Assembly: GCF_004794105.1 (NCBI RefSeq)
Contig: NZ_SRYR01000012.1
Coordinates: 1-64,000 of the forward strand
From: Clostridium sartagoforme
GTDB taxonomy: Bacteria; Bacillota; Clostridia; Clostridiales; Clostridiaceae
DNA: 64,000 bases
Reading direction: 5' to 3'
In this document: positions 47,644-56,822 of the stretch, piece after piece
How positions within the stretch are numbered: the stretch's first letter is position 1
Layout: each line of letters starts with the position of its first letter
The notes under the pieces: model-generated
What the model saw: only the letters and a program-made list of their open reading frames with translations
Database searches by the model: none
Told to the model about the DNA's origin: nothing
Translations under genes and position numbers: made by a program

Positions 47644-48759
47644 ATGAAGATAAGCATAGATGGCAGGGCTGCCAAATGGTATAGAGGAACTGGTATCGGC
47701 ACTTATACTTACCAACTTATTAATAGTATAAGCAAAGTAGATAAGAATAATGACTACCTAGTTTTTTTACCTGAAAATTCAGCTCTAGATTTAAGTGATA
47801 ATTTTAGTGTTGAGTTAGTTGAAGCCACAGCTGAAATAAATTTTTGGGATGAGGTTAAAGTTCCTAATATTTTAAATGATAAAAATATAGATATTTACCA
47901 TGTCCCACAAAACGGGGTTGGTCTTAATACTAATATAAATTGTCACAAAGCTATTACTTTGCATGATATAATCCCACTGAGAATGCCAGAAACTGTTAGT
48001 GATAGGTATTTAAATATCTTTAACAAAGAGCTTCCTAACATTATTAATAATTCAGATGGAATATTAACAGTATCTGAGTTTTCAAAGCAAGATATAGCCA
48101 AAGAATTTAACTTCCCAAAAGATAAGATTTTCGTTACTCATCTTGCTGCAGAGGATATATATAAGCCACTAAATAAGTATCAGTGCAAAAAAATAATAGA
48201 AGAAAACTATAAAATTAAAGATGATTTTATACTTTACGTTGGTGGATTTAGTCCAAGAAAAAATATTTTAGGCTTAATTGAAGCCTTTTCTCTTTTATTA
48301 AGCAACTTAAAAAAAAGCCTTAAGTTAGTTATTACAGGTAAGAAGGGAATATCTTATGAAGCCTATAAAAAAAGAGCTGTTGAATTGCATATAGAAGATG
48401 ATGTTATTTTTACAGACTTTATTCCTTTAGAGAAATTACCTATTTTTTATAATGCTGCTAAATTATTAGCATATCCATCATTTTATGAAGGCTTTGGCTT
48501 ACCACCTTTAGAAGCAATGGCTTGTGGTACACCAGTTATAGCCTCTAACATCACTTCTCTTCCTGAGATATGCAATGATTCTGCCCTATTAATAAATCCA
48601 TACGATATAGAAGAGTTATCTAAATCCATTGAAACAGTTCTAAGTGATAATGAACTTAGAAAAAGTATGATTGTTAAAGGCCTTATTCAAAGCGCCCATT
48701 ATTCATGGAATAATACAGCCTTTTCTACTTTAAAAGCTTATAATGAAATTATTAAATAA
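47644..48759 (+). CDS. GT4-family glycosyltransferase, CotSA-like (1)
   Basis: 371 aa GT-B fold retaining transferase. N-terminal acceptor part with GRAAKWYRGTGIGTYTYQL, nucleotide-sugar part with YVGGFSPRKN near 198-207 and the donor-binding YPSFYEGFGLPPLEAMACGTPV near 279-300. Bacillus CotSA, a coat protein, is of this group and pairs with CotS. Here it is divergent from cotS (1). It is 50% or so alike, by eye, to the second GT4 at 52356; sugar unknown. Confidence 0.88.
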   Translation: MKISIDGRAAKWYRGTGIGTYTYQLINSISKVDKNNDYLVFLPENSALDLSDNFSVELVEATAEINFWDEVKVPNILNDKNIDIYHVPQNGVGLNTNINCHKAITLHDIIPLRMPETVSDRYLNIFNKELPNIINNSDGILTVSEFSKQDIAKEFNFPKDKIFVTHLAAEDIYKPLNKYQCKKIIEENYKIKDDFILYVGGFSPRKNILGLIEAFSLLLSNLKKSLKLVITGKKGISYEAYKKRAVELHIEDDVIFTDFIPLEKLPIFYNAAKLLAYPSFYEGFGLPPLEAMACGTPVIASNITSLPEICNDSALLINPYDIEELSKSIETVLSDNELRKSMIVKGLIQSAHYSWNNTAFSTLKAYNEIIK

Positions 48760-48852
48760 TAAGAGCATCCCTTTTCTGGAGTTAGTATCAAAATAGTATT
48801 TATACAAATACAGTGATATTAACTCCAACAATTTCAGGGCATGCTCTTTTTT
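48760..48852 (+). terminator. Long nested hairpin terminator
   Basis: Outer arms AAGAGCAT-CCC and GGG-CATGCTCTTTTTT, inner arms TGGAGTTAgTATCA and TGATAtTAACTCCA. About 90 nt, unusually long for a simple terminator but ending in six T residues. Confidence 0.6.
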
Positions 48853-48860
48853 GCTAAGCA

Positions 48861-49000
48861 AAAAAATTAACAATTATCAATTAAGAAAAAAACTCCTTAC
48901 GGAGTTTTAAATAAAAAGTGCTTCGCAGCAATTTAGTTTTAAGTTTTCGGGAGACAAACATCCTTAATTATCAATTATGTACTATCAATTATCTATTAAA
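48861..49000. repeat. Dispersed structured repeat, copy 5 (degenerate)
   Basis: ATTAACAATTATCAATTAAG, hairpin AAACTCC-tta-GGAGTTT (48888-48906), GCTTCGCAGC, and TCCTTAATTATCAATTATG at the right end. Confidence 0.6.
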
Positions 49001-49159
49001 TATATTGCTTCGTAATCTAATATGCTATCAAGTATTTTAAATACTAATATACTGGCAAATATAAAAATTATATGCTAATAGATATCTTTCTTTAATATAC
49101 ATACACAATAAGTTTATAATTAGCTTATACTTTGACTTAATGCACTCACAAAGCAATAA

Positions 49160-49305
49160 CCCTTGAAATTCAGCTCGCCTGAATTTCTTCATTCAGTAGG
49201 CTTACATATACAAGATTAAATTATTCAAGTAGTCTTTAACATATTGTGCGTAAGCCGACTTGGAGCGTGCAAGGTCGGACGAGCATAATATGTTAAAGAC
49301 TCCTT
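49160..49305 (-). repeat. Two hairpins with GC-rich loop, downstream of cotS (2)
   Basis: AAATTCAG-ctcgc-CTGAATTT at 49168-49188; then AGTCTTTAACATATT (49231-49245) pairing perfectly with AATATGTTAAAGACT (49287-49301). The second encloses a GC-richer inner CCGACTT/AAGGTCGG stem (49255-49278). Adjacent to the cotS (2) stop but without a T run. Confidence 0.55.
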
Positions 49306-49311
49306 AGCAAT

Positions 49312-50358
49312 CTAATAGAAATATTCATTCATGTCTATTATAAATTCTTCTATAAACCTTCTTCTATATTCTTCATTATTTATCTTATCATTTAATCTAC
49401 TTAGGAATACTTCGTAATCCCATTTCTTTTGTTTATAATAATAATCCCTTGATATAGTTATAAAATCTCTTGGATAACTTAAAATAGAGTAAATTAATTT
49501 TATTTCATCCTTATTTAATTTCTGAACTTCATTATAGGAATTAATTATTAATTTAAAGGTGTCTACATCATAATAACTATTTTTTATAACCTTTAATGCA
49601 AAGTTAGCTATATCAACAGATCTAGTATCGATTTTGCAGTAGTCAAAATCAATTATTCTTACTCCAACACCATCAATAATAAAATTGTGATGAGCTAAAT
49701 CATTATGGCATAATACTCTTTTATTAAAATCTTCAAGAAGGCTATTATAATTACACATAGCTAGTAGTTCTATAGCTCTTTTTATTTCTTCAATAAACTT
49801 ATCTACATTATCTAAAAATATATTATCAAATTCATTCTTGTATCTAAATCTCATTATATAATCCTTAATACTAATTAAATCTTCTTTAGCATTATTAAAA
49901 TAATTAGGTAGGTAGTCACCTACATTCCCTTGAACTATATCAGAAGTCAATATATTAAAGATTCCCTTAGAAGAGTTATGCATATTAGCTAAGGCTTTTG
50001 TACAAAGCTCTATTTCAACTGGATTGCTAAAGGCTGCTTCCCTCCCCTCTATCATATTTAAAACTACATACCTATTATCTAGTGATTCAAATACAATATC
50101 TCCTTTATCATTTTTATAGTAACTTAATATATCCTCATATCCTAAAGATAAGTATTCTAGGGCAGTATTAATGAAATTAATCCTATTTGAAGATGTATCT
50201 ATTAGTTTTAATATTTTTTTACCCTTATTAGTTAATAAAATAAAAACCTTCCTTAGGGGTATTATATCTTCTATTTCAAAATCTAATGTTTTTAAGAATT
50301 CCTCACTAAAATCATATTTGCATAATATATCTCTATCTATATATTTATACTTACTCAA
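49312..50358 (-). CDS. CotS-family spore coat kinase-like protein (2)
   Basis: 348 aa with the same fold as cotS (1). Catalytic RVLCHNDLAHHNF near 215 and metal motif IIDFDYCKIDTRSVDIANF near 236 are intact. It is last in a three-gene group: cotS (3), the degenerate paralogue and this gene, with a 12-bp gap before its ATG and a GAGGG ribosome-binding site. Function in the coat is inferred from family and neighbours. Confidence 0.88.
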   Translation of the reverse strand: MSKYKYIDRDILCKYDFSEEFLKTLDFEIEDIIPLRKVFILLTNKGKKILKLIDTSSNRINFINTALEYLSLGYEDILSYYKNDKGDIVFESLDNRYVVLNMIEGREAAFSNPVEIELCTKALANMHNSSKGIFNILTSDIVQGNVGDYLPNYFNNAKEDLISIKDYIMRFRYKNEFDNIFLDNVDKFIEEIKRAIELLAMCNYNSLLEDFNKRVLCHNDLAHHNFIIDGVGVRIIDFDYCKIDTRSVDIANFALKVIKNSYYDVDTFKLIINSYNEVQKLNKDEIKLIYSILSYPRDFITISRDYYYKQKKWDYEVFLSRLNDKINNEEYRRRFIEEFIIDMNEYFY

Positions 50359-50370
50359 ATTGTAACCCTC

Positions 50371-51117
50371 CTACATTGTTATCCCATTACTATCATACTT
50401 TCTCGCCTTCTCAAGACTATTAATAATCTTATCATCCCTATCCTTCAATTTACCTAAAATATACTTTTCTAATATCCTAAGCTCCTCACAAGGGTAAGAA
50501 GACAACGCTCTCAAGTATTCCTTATTATCTTTATCTAATTTTAATTTTTCAACATAATAGCTAATAATCTCCTCACAATTAATATCCTTATCTCTTCTCT
50601 TTAACTTTTTTATATAAGAATAAATATCATGCTCCTTTAGGTTATATGACAAATACCTTATGGTTTTAACTAGTATCTTTTCATCTTCACTTACATATAA
50701 ATTCTTTTCATCTACCCTAGTTAAACATACCTCATAATTCTTCATACTTTCCTCTATAAGCTTTTTATAATTACAAGCATATAAATGATCTAAAGCTTTT
50801 CTCCCCTTATCTATTAGAGCTTCAGCCCTTCTTATAAAGTAAAAATCAATAGTATTAAGCTCTTCTCTTTTTTCTACCTTCTTATAATAACTAGACATTA
50901 ATCTTAACTGTGAATTAAAGCTATTTATCTCTTTACCTATTACTGAGCCTATTCTAGGATATAAATTCTCCTTATACTCCCCAATACATTTTTGAAATGC
51001 AATAATATTATCAATTTGATTTAGAATATTATCATCCTCCTTAGGTGCTATAAATTCTTCATTTAAAACATATATCCCCCTCTTTTCTAAGAAGGATACT
51101 AACCTAGAGTTATCCAT
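50371..51117 (-). CDS. Degenerate CotS paralogue (predicted pseudokinase)
   Basis: 248 aa. It aligns without gaps to the C-terminal lobe of cotS (3): CLTRVDEKNL matches CHHDFAHHNV, and KTIRYLSYNLKEHDIYS matches IDFDYCILDSNIHDVAS. The catalytic Asp is replaced by Arg, and the DFD metal motif by TIR. The N-lobe of about 85 residues is missing. So it cannot act as a kinase, but the frame is open and the helical framework is kept, which argues for a structural role rather than decay. ATG at 51117 is chosen for its GAGGGGTGAGG site. Overlaps the cotS (3) stop by a few bases outside the coding part. Confidence 0.75.
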   Translation of the reverse strand: MDNSRLVSFLEKRGIYVLNEEFIAPKEDDNILNQIDNIIAFQKCIGEYKENLYPRIGSVIGKEINSFNSQLRLMSSYYKKVEKREELNTIDFYFIRRAEALIDKGRKALDHLYACNYKKLIEESMKNYEVCLTRVDEKNLYVSEDEKILVKTIRYLSYNLKEHDIYSYIKKLKRRDKDINCEEIISYYVEKLKLDKDNKEYLRALSSYPCEELRILEKYILGKLKDRDDKIINSLEKARKYDSNGITM

Positions 51118-51121
51118 AACC

Positions 51122-52123
51122 TCACCCCTCATTAAAAAAGTCTTCCAGGAAATCTTTCCTTTCTTCTCTATCCCTTAGATACTTATTGAGTTTATTTATC
51201 AGAAATTCTTCTCCCCAAGGCTGCTGCTCCCAGTAATATTGAAGACCAATTTGCCAAAATCCCTGTGGGAACATAATAAATCCCTTCATAAGCTTAAATT
51301 CTTCTTTACTTATATAGTTACATTCAGAATAGTTATCTATAATATAATCTGCATTCTTTCTATTCCACTTTCCATCCTTCATAGTCCTAATTAATAATGA
51401 TGCTACATCGTGTATATTAGAATCTAAAATACAATAATCAAAGTCTATAATATTTGCCTCTCCCTTACTATTTATTAAAACATTATGATGAGCAAAGTCA
51501 TGATGGCAAAATCCTCTTTTAAAAACCTTCTTCTCCATAACTTCAAAATATTTATTGGATAATAAACTTTCTATAGCTTTTTTCCCTCTATCTATCTCTT
51601 TATCTATCTCATCTAAATACATTTTATCGAAGTCTGATTTATATGACTTTTGATATATCCTTTTCCTAAAATCTAATATTTCTTCACACCTAGTATCAAA
51701 AACTTTAATCCAAGAAAACCAAGCTATTCTAGGCTTCATATCTTTATCTAAAGTAAATCCTTCACTACAATTATGTAGCTCCGCTAAGGTTCTAGATACA
51801 ATCCTTAAATCATCTATGTTGTCATAATTGCTATTTCTTGCCTCTATCCACTTATTTAAATAGGCATAATTATTACCAAGCCTAATATACCCTTCATTAT
51901 CCTTTGTCTTTATTATCTCTGGAATCTTATTGAAACCTCTATTTATTAAATGATTTATTGCAGAAAAAATAAAATAAAAATGAGGCTTTTGATATTTAAT
52001 AACTTTAATACCATAATCCTCACCTTTAGTTGAAATCTTATAACTATTTTTAACTTTTTCCATACTTTCAATTTCTAAAAGATACTTATCTTGAATTTCA
52101 TTTTTTATATATGAAATCTCCAT
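51122..52123 (-). CDS. CotS-family spore coat kinase-like protein (3)
   Basis: 333 aa. Intact GFCHHDFAHHNV near 210 and IIDFDYCILD near 231, plus FPQGFWQIGLQYYWEQQPWGEEF near 290, shared with cotS (1). First gene of a three-gene group with a sigma-K-like promoter at 52152-52179. Divergent from the second GT4 gene 232 bp away, repeating the cotS/GT4 arrangement of 46537-48759. Confidence 0.9.
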   Translation of the reverse strand: MEISYIKNEIQDKYLLEIESMEKVKNSYKISTKGEDYGIKVIKYQKPHFYFIFSAINHLINRGFNKIPEIIKTKDNEGYIRLGNNYAYLNKWIEARNSNYDNIDDLRIVSRTLAELHNCSEGFTLDKDMKPRIAWFSWIKVFDTRCEEILDFRKRIYQKSYKSDFDKMYLDEIDKEIDRGKKAIESLLSNKYFEVMEKKVFKRGFCHHDFAHHNVLINSKGEANIIDFDYCILDSNIHDVASLLIRTMKDGKWNRKNADYIIDNYSECNYISKEEFKLMKGFIMFPQGFWQIGLQYYWEQQPWGEEFLINKLNKYLRDREERKDFLEDFFNEG

Positions 52124-52151
52124 TAAATTCTCCTTAAGATTTATTCTATTG

Positions 52152-52179
52152 CATTATATGATTTTTAATATTTTATTGT
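52152..52179 (-). promoter_or_regulatory. Candidate sigma-K promoter of the cotS (3) operon
   Basis: Minus strand: AC (rc 52178-52179), 17 nt, CATATAATG (rc 52152-52160). Same architecture as at yabG. Confidence 0.5.
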
Positions 52180-52247
52180 GTTCTAATATATTAAATAATT
52201 GATAGCAAACTGTTATATATAAAAATATTTCTTAATAAGTATAGTAT

Positions 52248-52330
52248 ATATGCTTTCAATTTAGATAATTTACTAAGTAAGGTTTAAACTTATAATATTA
52301 AAGACTATAGATCATTAATTGAATCATATA
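52248..52330 (+). repeat. Dyad element copy B
   Basis: ATATGCTTTCAATTTAG, GATAATTTACTAA, then CTATAGATCATTAATTGAAT and CATATATA. Ends 26 bp before the second GT4 ATG and about 13 bp before its GGAGG site. Confidence 0.75.
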
Positions 52331-52355
52331 TATATCATGATTTTGGAGGATAGCT

Positions 52356-53477
52356 ATGAATCTCTCAATAGATGCTAGGGGTATTAACCTTTATAATGGT
52401 ACAGGAATAGGCACATATACTGAAAATTTGCTAAGGGAACTTCTAAATATAGACCAAGAAAATAATTATTCTATTTTCTGGAGCGGAAAAAACTATGAAG
52501 ATTTCAAAAAAAACAATAGTAAAATTATTTTGACATCCAAAAAACATGGTGGATTTTATGAAAATTACTATTTCCCAAGCTATATAAGAAATAATGAAAT
52601 AGATATCCACCATATACCACAAAACGGAATTGGGCTCTGTGAAAATTATAGCTCTAAATGCGTTGTAACAATTCATGATTTAATTCCATACGTATTACCT
52701 GAGACAACAGGAAGGGGCTATTTAGAAAGATTTTTGAAGAATATGCCAAGCATTATAGATAATGCTAAAGGAATACTTACTGTATCTGAGTATTCTAAAA
52801 AGGATATTTTAAAATTCTTTAATCATATTTCAGAAGATAAAGTTTTTGTTACTCCTCTAGCTGCTAACTCAAACTTTAAACCTTTGGATAAAGAAGCCTG
52901 CAGAAAATTAATTAATAGCAGATATAACTTTACTACTCCTTATATCCTATACATAGGAGGATTTAGTTCAAGAAAGAACGCTAAAAATCTGATATTAGCC
53001 TTTGATAAAATAAAAAAAGATTTAAAAGTAGATCACTCCCTTCTTTTGGCAGGTTCTCTTAAAGATGAAGGAAAAAAACTACTTGAACTTTCTAAAGGTT
53101 TATCCTCTAGAGATAATATTATTTTTACTGATTTCATTTCAGAAGAGTTACTTCCAAGCTTATATAGTGGATCTGAAGCCTTTATATACCCTTCTACTTA
53201 TGAGGGGTTTGGACTACCTCCTCTTGAGGCAATGAGTTGTAAGACTCCTGTTATTACTTCAAATATTACTTCCATCCCTGAAGTAACTGGTGATTCAGCT
53301 TTATTAATAAATCCATTTAATATAAATGAATTGGAAGAAGCCCTTGTTAAATTATTAAATGATGATAATCTTAAAAATAATTTAGCTGAAGAAGGTTATA
53401 AAAAAAGCCTCCAGTTCTCATGGAAAAACACTGCCATAAAAACTTTGGAAGCTTATAAAAAAATTTATACTTCTTGA
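52356..53477 (+). CDS. GT4-family glycosyltransferase, CotSA-like (2)
   Basis: 373 aa. Same plan as GT4 (1): DARGINLYNGTGIGTYTENL near 6-25, YIGGFSSRKN near 203, YPSTYEGFGLPPLEAMSCKT near 280. Strong GGAGGA ribosome-binding site. It is preceded by dyad element B and its 3' end overlaps the convergent solute-binding gene by 13 bp. Role in coat polysaccharide is inferred from the neighbouring cotS genes. Confidence 0.88.
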   Translation: MNLSIDARGINLYNGTGIGTYTENLLRELLNIDQENNYSIFWSGKNYEDFKKNNSKIILTSKKHGGFYENYYFPSYIRNNEIDIHHIPQNGIGLCENYSSKCVVTIHDLIPYVLPETTGRGYLERFLKNMPSIIDNAKGILTVSEYSKKDILKFFNHISEDKVFVTPLAANSNFKPLDKEACRKLINSRYNFTTPYILYIGGFSSRKNAKNLILAFDKIKKDLKVDHSLLLAGSLKDEGKKLLELSKGLSSRDNIIFTDFISEELLPSLYSGSEAFIYPSTYEGFGLPPLEAMSCKTPVITSNITSIPEVTGDSALLINPFNINELEEALVKLLNDDNLKNNLAEEGYKKSLQFSWKNTAIKTLEAYKKIYTS

Positions 53478-54574
53478 TTTATAAATTGTAAAATAATATC
53501 TTTAAACTCATCAATATTAGTGATGGCTGGAGCCCTTTCTATTGTATTCATTAATACTAATAAAGGGCTACTCCCTTTAATATTACTTCCATCTGCTAAC
53601 TGTACATTTAAAGCATATAAAGAACTAGGAAGAAAGTCTTTTTTTATAATTTCCTTTGATAGTAGTTCTTTATTAGTTGATGCAAAAGCCATAAATACTT
53701 TTATTGCCTCACTATTTTTTCCTTCATTTAAGGCAACTAAGTTCTCTCCACCTAAATCAAACAATCTATTTTCTCCTATATTAATAGAGGGAGGATTCTT
53801 ACACTCCCATACACCTTCAATTTCTCCTTCAGATAATACTTTATAAAAATCAAGACCTGAAATACTACATATATAGTTGTCTGAAGTAGTATTTTCTTCA
53901 TTATATATCCCCGATATCTTACTTAATATCTCTTCTTTACTAATCTCCTTATTTCCCTCTATAAGTTGTGCTACTAATAATAACTCTATGTTAAGCTTAT
54001 CCTTATAAGAAAAAAGATTATACTCACCATTACTTTTAATATTTATATCTTTACCAATTTGTATTAGCTGATTCCATGTATTAATATCTTCTGTTTTATA
54101 ACCAAAGCTATTTAATACATCTTCTCTTAAATACATAGAAATAGGGCTAGATGTAAATGGTATTCCATAGTATCCACCATTAGTTTCTATTTCTTTTAAC
54201 CTATTTATATTGAAATTATTTTTATACGTTTCAATAGTACTCATATTTTCATTAATTAAATTGATTTTATCCTTAACTAAATTAATCTCTGCAAAATTTA
54301 GGTGTGCTATATTAGGTAATTCTGTATCACTAGAATTTATAATCTTATTTATATATTCATCTTCATTTACTAGAACAACTTTTATATCTACTTTTTTATT
54401 GCTCTCTTCAAAATCACTAGCTATATTTAAAAAGTAGTCATAATAATATTCATTAGTCCAGACTACTATATCGCCTTTTAAACTACTCTTATTAGAACTA
54501 CTAAAAAATGTACTTAAAAAAATAACTATAAAAAAACTTAATAAAAGTATTATTGACTTTTTTCTATTTCTCAT
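53465..54574 (-). CDS. Orphan family 1 extracellular solute-binding protein
   Basis: 369 aa. An N-terminal membrane segment (about 8-25) with no lipobox Cys implies a membrane-anchored or cleaved secreted form, then a periplasmic-type binding fold: DIVVWTNEYYYDYFLNIASDFEE near 35-57, GIPFTSSPISMYLREDVLNSFGYK near 138-161. Such proteins feed sugar ABC importers, but no permease or ATPase is near. It may instead serve as a sensor. Convergent overlap of 13 bp with GT4 (2); divergent from lysR. Confidence 0.75.
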   Translation of the reverse strand: MRNRKKSIILLLSFFIVIFLSTFFSSSNKSSLKGDIVVWTNEYYYDYFLNIASDFEESNKKVDIKVVLVNEDEYINKIINSSDTELPNIAHLNFAEINLVKDKINLINENMSTIETYKNNFNINRLKEIETNGGYYGIPFTSSPISMYLREDVLNSFGYKTEDINTWNQLIQIGKDINIKSNGEYNLFSYKDKLNIELLLVAQLIEGNKEISKEEILSKISGIYNEENTTSDNYICSISGLDFYKVLSEGEIEGVWECKNPPSINIGENRLFDLGGENLVALNEGKNSEAIKVFMAFASTNKELLSKEIIKKDFLPSSLYALNVQLADGSNIKGSSPLLVLMNTIERAPAITNIDEFKDIILQFINQEV

Positions 54575-54777
54575 TTAACCACATCCTAACTATATAAATT
54601 ATACACTATATTCATAGTATTTTTAATTCTAACAAATTTTGCTTTTTATAAATTAGTATAATATAATAATTTAATATATAAGTTGGTTAAAGATTTTCCA
54701 TTTAATAATCTATATTTTCTTTTAAAAATATTTTAGATATTGAATTTTATTGACAACTTATATATAAATTAAAAACT
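54575..54777. other. Divergent region between the solute-binding gene and lysR
   Basis: Extremely AT-rich. Promoters for both genes should be here; none is convincing. Dyad element C follows directly. Confidence 0.4.
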
Positions 54778-54870
54778 ATATGATTTCAATTAATGTGATT
54801 TAATATAAAAACGAATTTTCACTTTAAATTCTATGGGGCTATAGATGAATTTGTTTATTGAAACATATAT
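54778..54870 (+). repeat. Dyad element copy C
   Basis: ATATGATTTCAATTAATGTG, inner GGGGCTATAGATGAATTTG, right arm TTATTGAAACATATATA. Ends 26 bp before the lysR ATG. Confidence 0.75.
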
Positions 54871-54895
54871 ATAAATTATTTGATAGGAGTTTATT

Positions 54896-55783
54896 ATGCA
54901 TATAGATAGTTTAAATTATTTTTATCAAGTTGCAAACTCTAAGAGTATCTCTACTGTTGCAAAAAACTCTCACATTTCTCAATCTGCCTTAAGTCAGCAA
55001 ATTGCCAAGCTAGAAAATAAGCTTAATGTGAAATTATTTAATAGGACTAATAGAGGTGTATCCTTAACACCTGAAGGTGAAATACTATTTAAATATTCCG
55101 AAACTATATTAAACGCTTACAATAAAATGCAAGAAGAATTATATCATTCTATAAATCAAAAAAAGTTTATATCTATTGAAGCTGTTGAATCAATAGGCCA
55201 AACTATTTTACCAATAGCAATTTCTAAACTAAAAAAAGTTTATGATTCTCATACAATAAATATAAATAATATCGACTGTTGCTCTCATACTAACTTACTT
55301 AATAATGTTAGGGACATTTTCATTTGTTATCATAAACCAGAGAGTAATAATGGAATAATAAGTAAAGCATTAGGTAATGATGAAATTTTCTTAGTTGCAG
55401 ATAAGAGTTTTCCCATTAATACCATCCATAAAAATGAAATTTTAAATTTACCACTTATTTTGGCTTCAGATAAAAAATGCTTAAAAGAATCTTTAATTAA
55501 AGAGCTTGAATGTAGTGAAGAAGACTTAAATAAAGCAAATATATTATATAAAACTAATTCTTATTTTGCTGCTTTAAATGGGGTTTTATCTGCAAAGGCT
55601 GTAGCCTTTATCCCAGCAAGTATTTATCATAATTACGCCCCTTCCACTAGAATTAAAAGAATTAACATAGAGGACTTTTCTATAGAATTGACTTTATATA
55701 TCTGCTACTTAGATTCCTTTTATAAAACTAATAGCAATTTTGTAAAAAGTTTAAAAAACATACTAAAGGGTTACTTAAATTAA
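54896..55783 (+). CDS. LysR-family transcriptional regulator
   Basis: 295 aa. N-terminal winged HTH (1-60; YQVANSKSISTVAKNSHISQ with LSQQIAKLENKLNVKLFNR) and a C-terminal effector domain (about 90-290). It lies between an orphan solute-binding gene (divergent) and the FLEET dmkB gene (convergent; shared terminator). Members usually regulate a neighbouring operon and themselves; dyad element C just upstream could be its own operator. TAGGAG ribosome-binding site. Target and effector unknown. Confidence 0.9.
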   Translation: MHIDSLNYFYQVANSKSISTVAKNSHISQSALSQQIAKLENKLNVKLFNRTNRGVSLTPEGEILFKYSETILNAYNKMQEELYHSINQKKFISIEAVESIGQTILPIAISKLKKVYDSHTININNIDCCSHTNLLNNVRDIFICYHKPESNNGIISKALGNDEIFLVADKSFPINTIHKNEILNLPLILASDKKCLKESLIKELECSEEDLNKANILYKTNSYFAALNGVLSAKAVAFIPASIYHNYAPSTRIKRINIEDFSIELTLYICYLDSFYKTNSNFVKSLKNILKGYLN

Positions 55784-55795
55784 AGTAGCCCTTTA
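55766..55795. terminator. Shared bidirectional terminator of lysR and dmkB
   Basis: AAAGGGtTACTT-aaatta-AAGTAgCCCTTT covers both stop codons; the stem is symmetrical so it can work both ways. Confidence 0.75.
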
Positions 55796-56758
55796 GTATG
55801 TTCTAAGTAATAACCAGTTTGAAATTTCTCTAAGTACGTCTTTATATGGATTTTCAGGAAGTCTTTCAATTCCCTTAAAACATTTCTTCATATACTTTTC
55901 AGCTAATTCCTTAGCCATTTCTATACCTTTATTTTCTTTAACTAATCCTATTATTTCTCTTATTTCTTCTTCAGTATAATTATCTTTTGATAGTATATTA
56001 TCAAAAGCATCTTTATTATTCCTATAAGCATATATTAATGGAATAGTATAAATTCCTTGCTTTAAGTCATTTGCTGCTGATTTCTTTATGCTTTCATCAT
56101 TTCCTTCATAATCTAGTATGTCATCTATTATCTGAAACGCCATTCCTAAATTATGACCAATATTACTTAGTTCTCTAGAAACCTTCTTATCAGCATTACA
56201 TTCAGCTGCACCTAAATATAAAGAAATTGAAAATAATTCAGCAGTCTTTCCAGATATCCTACTTAAATAATCTTTAACAGATAATTCCATAGAAAATCTA
56301 GCATTAAGCTGATTCACTTCTCCCATACATATTTTAGACATAGCTCTTGAATCTACTTTTATAGCTTGAAGAGAAGATTGAGTTGCAAGTATTTTAAAGC
56401 ATACGCAGAATAAATAATCTCCTATATAAACTGCATAATCTTTTCCATATTTAGATTGAACTGTTTCTCTTCCTCTTCTAAGTTTTGAATCATCAATAAC
56501 ATCATCATGTACTAATGTTGCCATATGAAGTAATTCGATAACGGCTGCTGTAGGAACAGATTTAGCCTTGTCATTATCACCAAATTTTGATCCTATTAGT
56601 ACAAAAGCTGGTCTTAATAATTTTCCGTTTCCTTCTAATAATTCTAAAATAGAGTTTTCTATTTTTTTATCCTTACATTTAACATTCTTTCTCATAAGAC
56701 TTAATACTTCATTAAGCTCTTTATTAAGTTCAGGATACTTACTCCAAATATTCTTCAT
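55793..56758 (-). CDS. dmkB: Polyprenyl diphosphate synthase of the FLEET locus (DmkB-like)
   Basis: 321 aa trans-prenyl synthase. First Asp-rich motif LVHDDVIDDSKLRRGR near 84-99, second motif QIIDDILDYEG near 216. In Listeria DmkB supplies the prenyl tail for the demethylmenaquinone used in extracellular electron transfer; here the partner prenyltransferase DmkA is not in view. Heptaprenyl length is not readable from sequence. It lies 64 bp from eetB with a GTGC mini-repeat between. Confidence 0.85.
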   Translation of the reverse strand: MKNIWSKYPELNKELNEVLSLMRKNVKCKDKKIENSILELLEGNGKLLRPAFVLIGSKFGDNDKAKSVPTAAVIELLHMATLVHDDVIDDSKLRRGRETVQSKYGKDYAVYIGDYLFCVCFKILATQSSLQAIKVDSRAMSKICMGEVNQLNARFSMELSVKDYLSRISGKTAELFSISLYLGAAECNADKKVSRELSNIGHNLGMAFQIIDDILDYEGNDESIKKSAANDLKQGIYTIPLIYAYRNNKDAFDNILSKDNYTEEEIREIIGLVKENKGIEMAKELAEKYMKKCFKGIERLPENPYKDVLREISNWLLLRTY

Positions 56759-56784
56759 TTAAATCCACCTTCTTGAAGAAGCCG

Positions 56785-56822
56785 TCGCATTATCATCTTA
56801 ATTTTTCAATGTGCGGCAGCAC
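56785..56822. repeat. GTGC mini inverted repeat, copy 5
   Basis: GCCGTCGCATT and AATGTGCGGCAGCACC, separated by ATCATCTTAATTTTTC, between dmkB and eetB. Confidence 0.5.
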
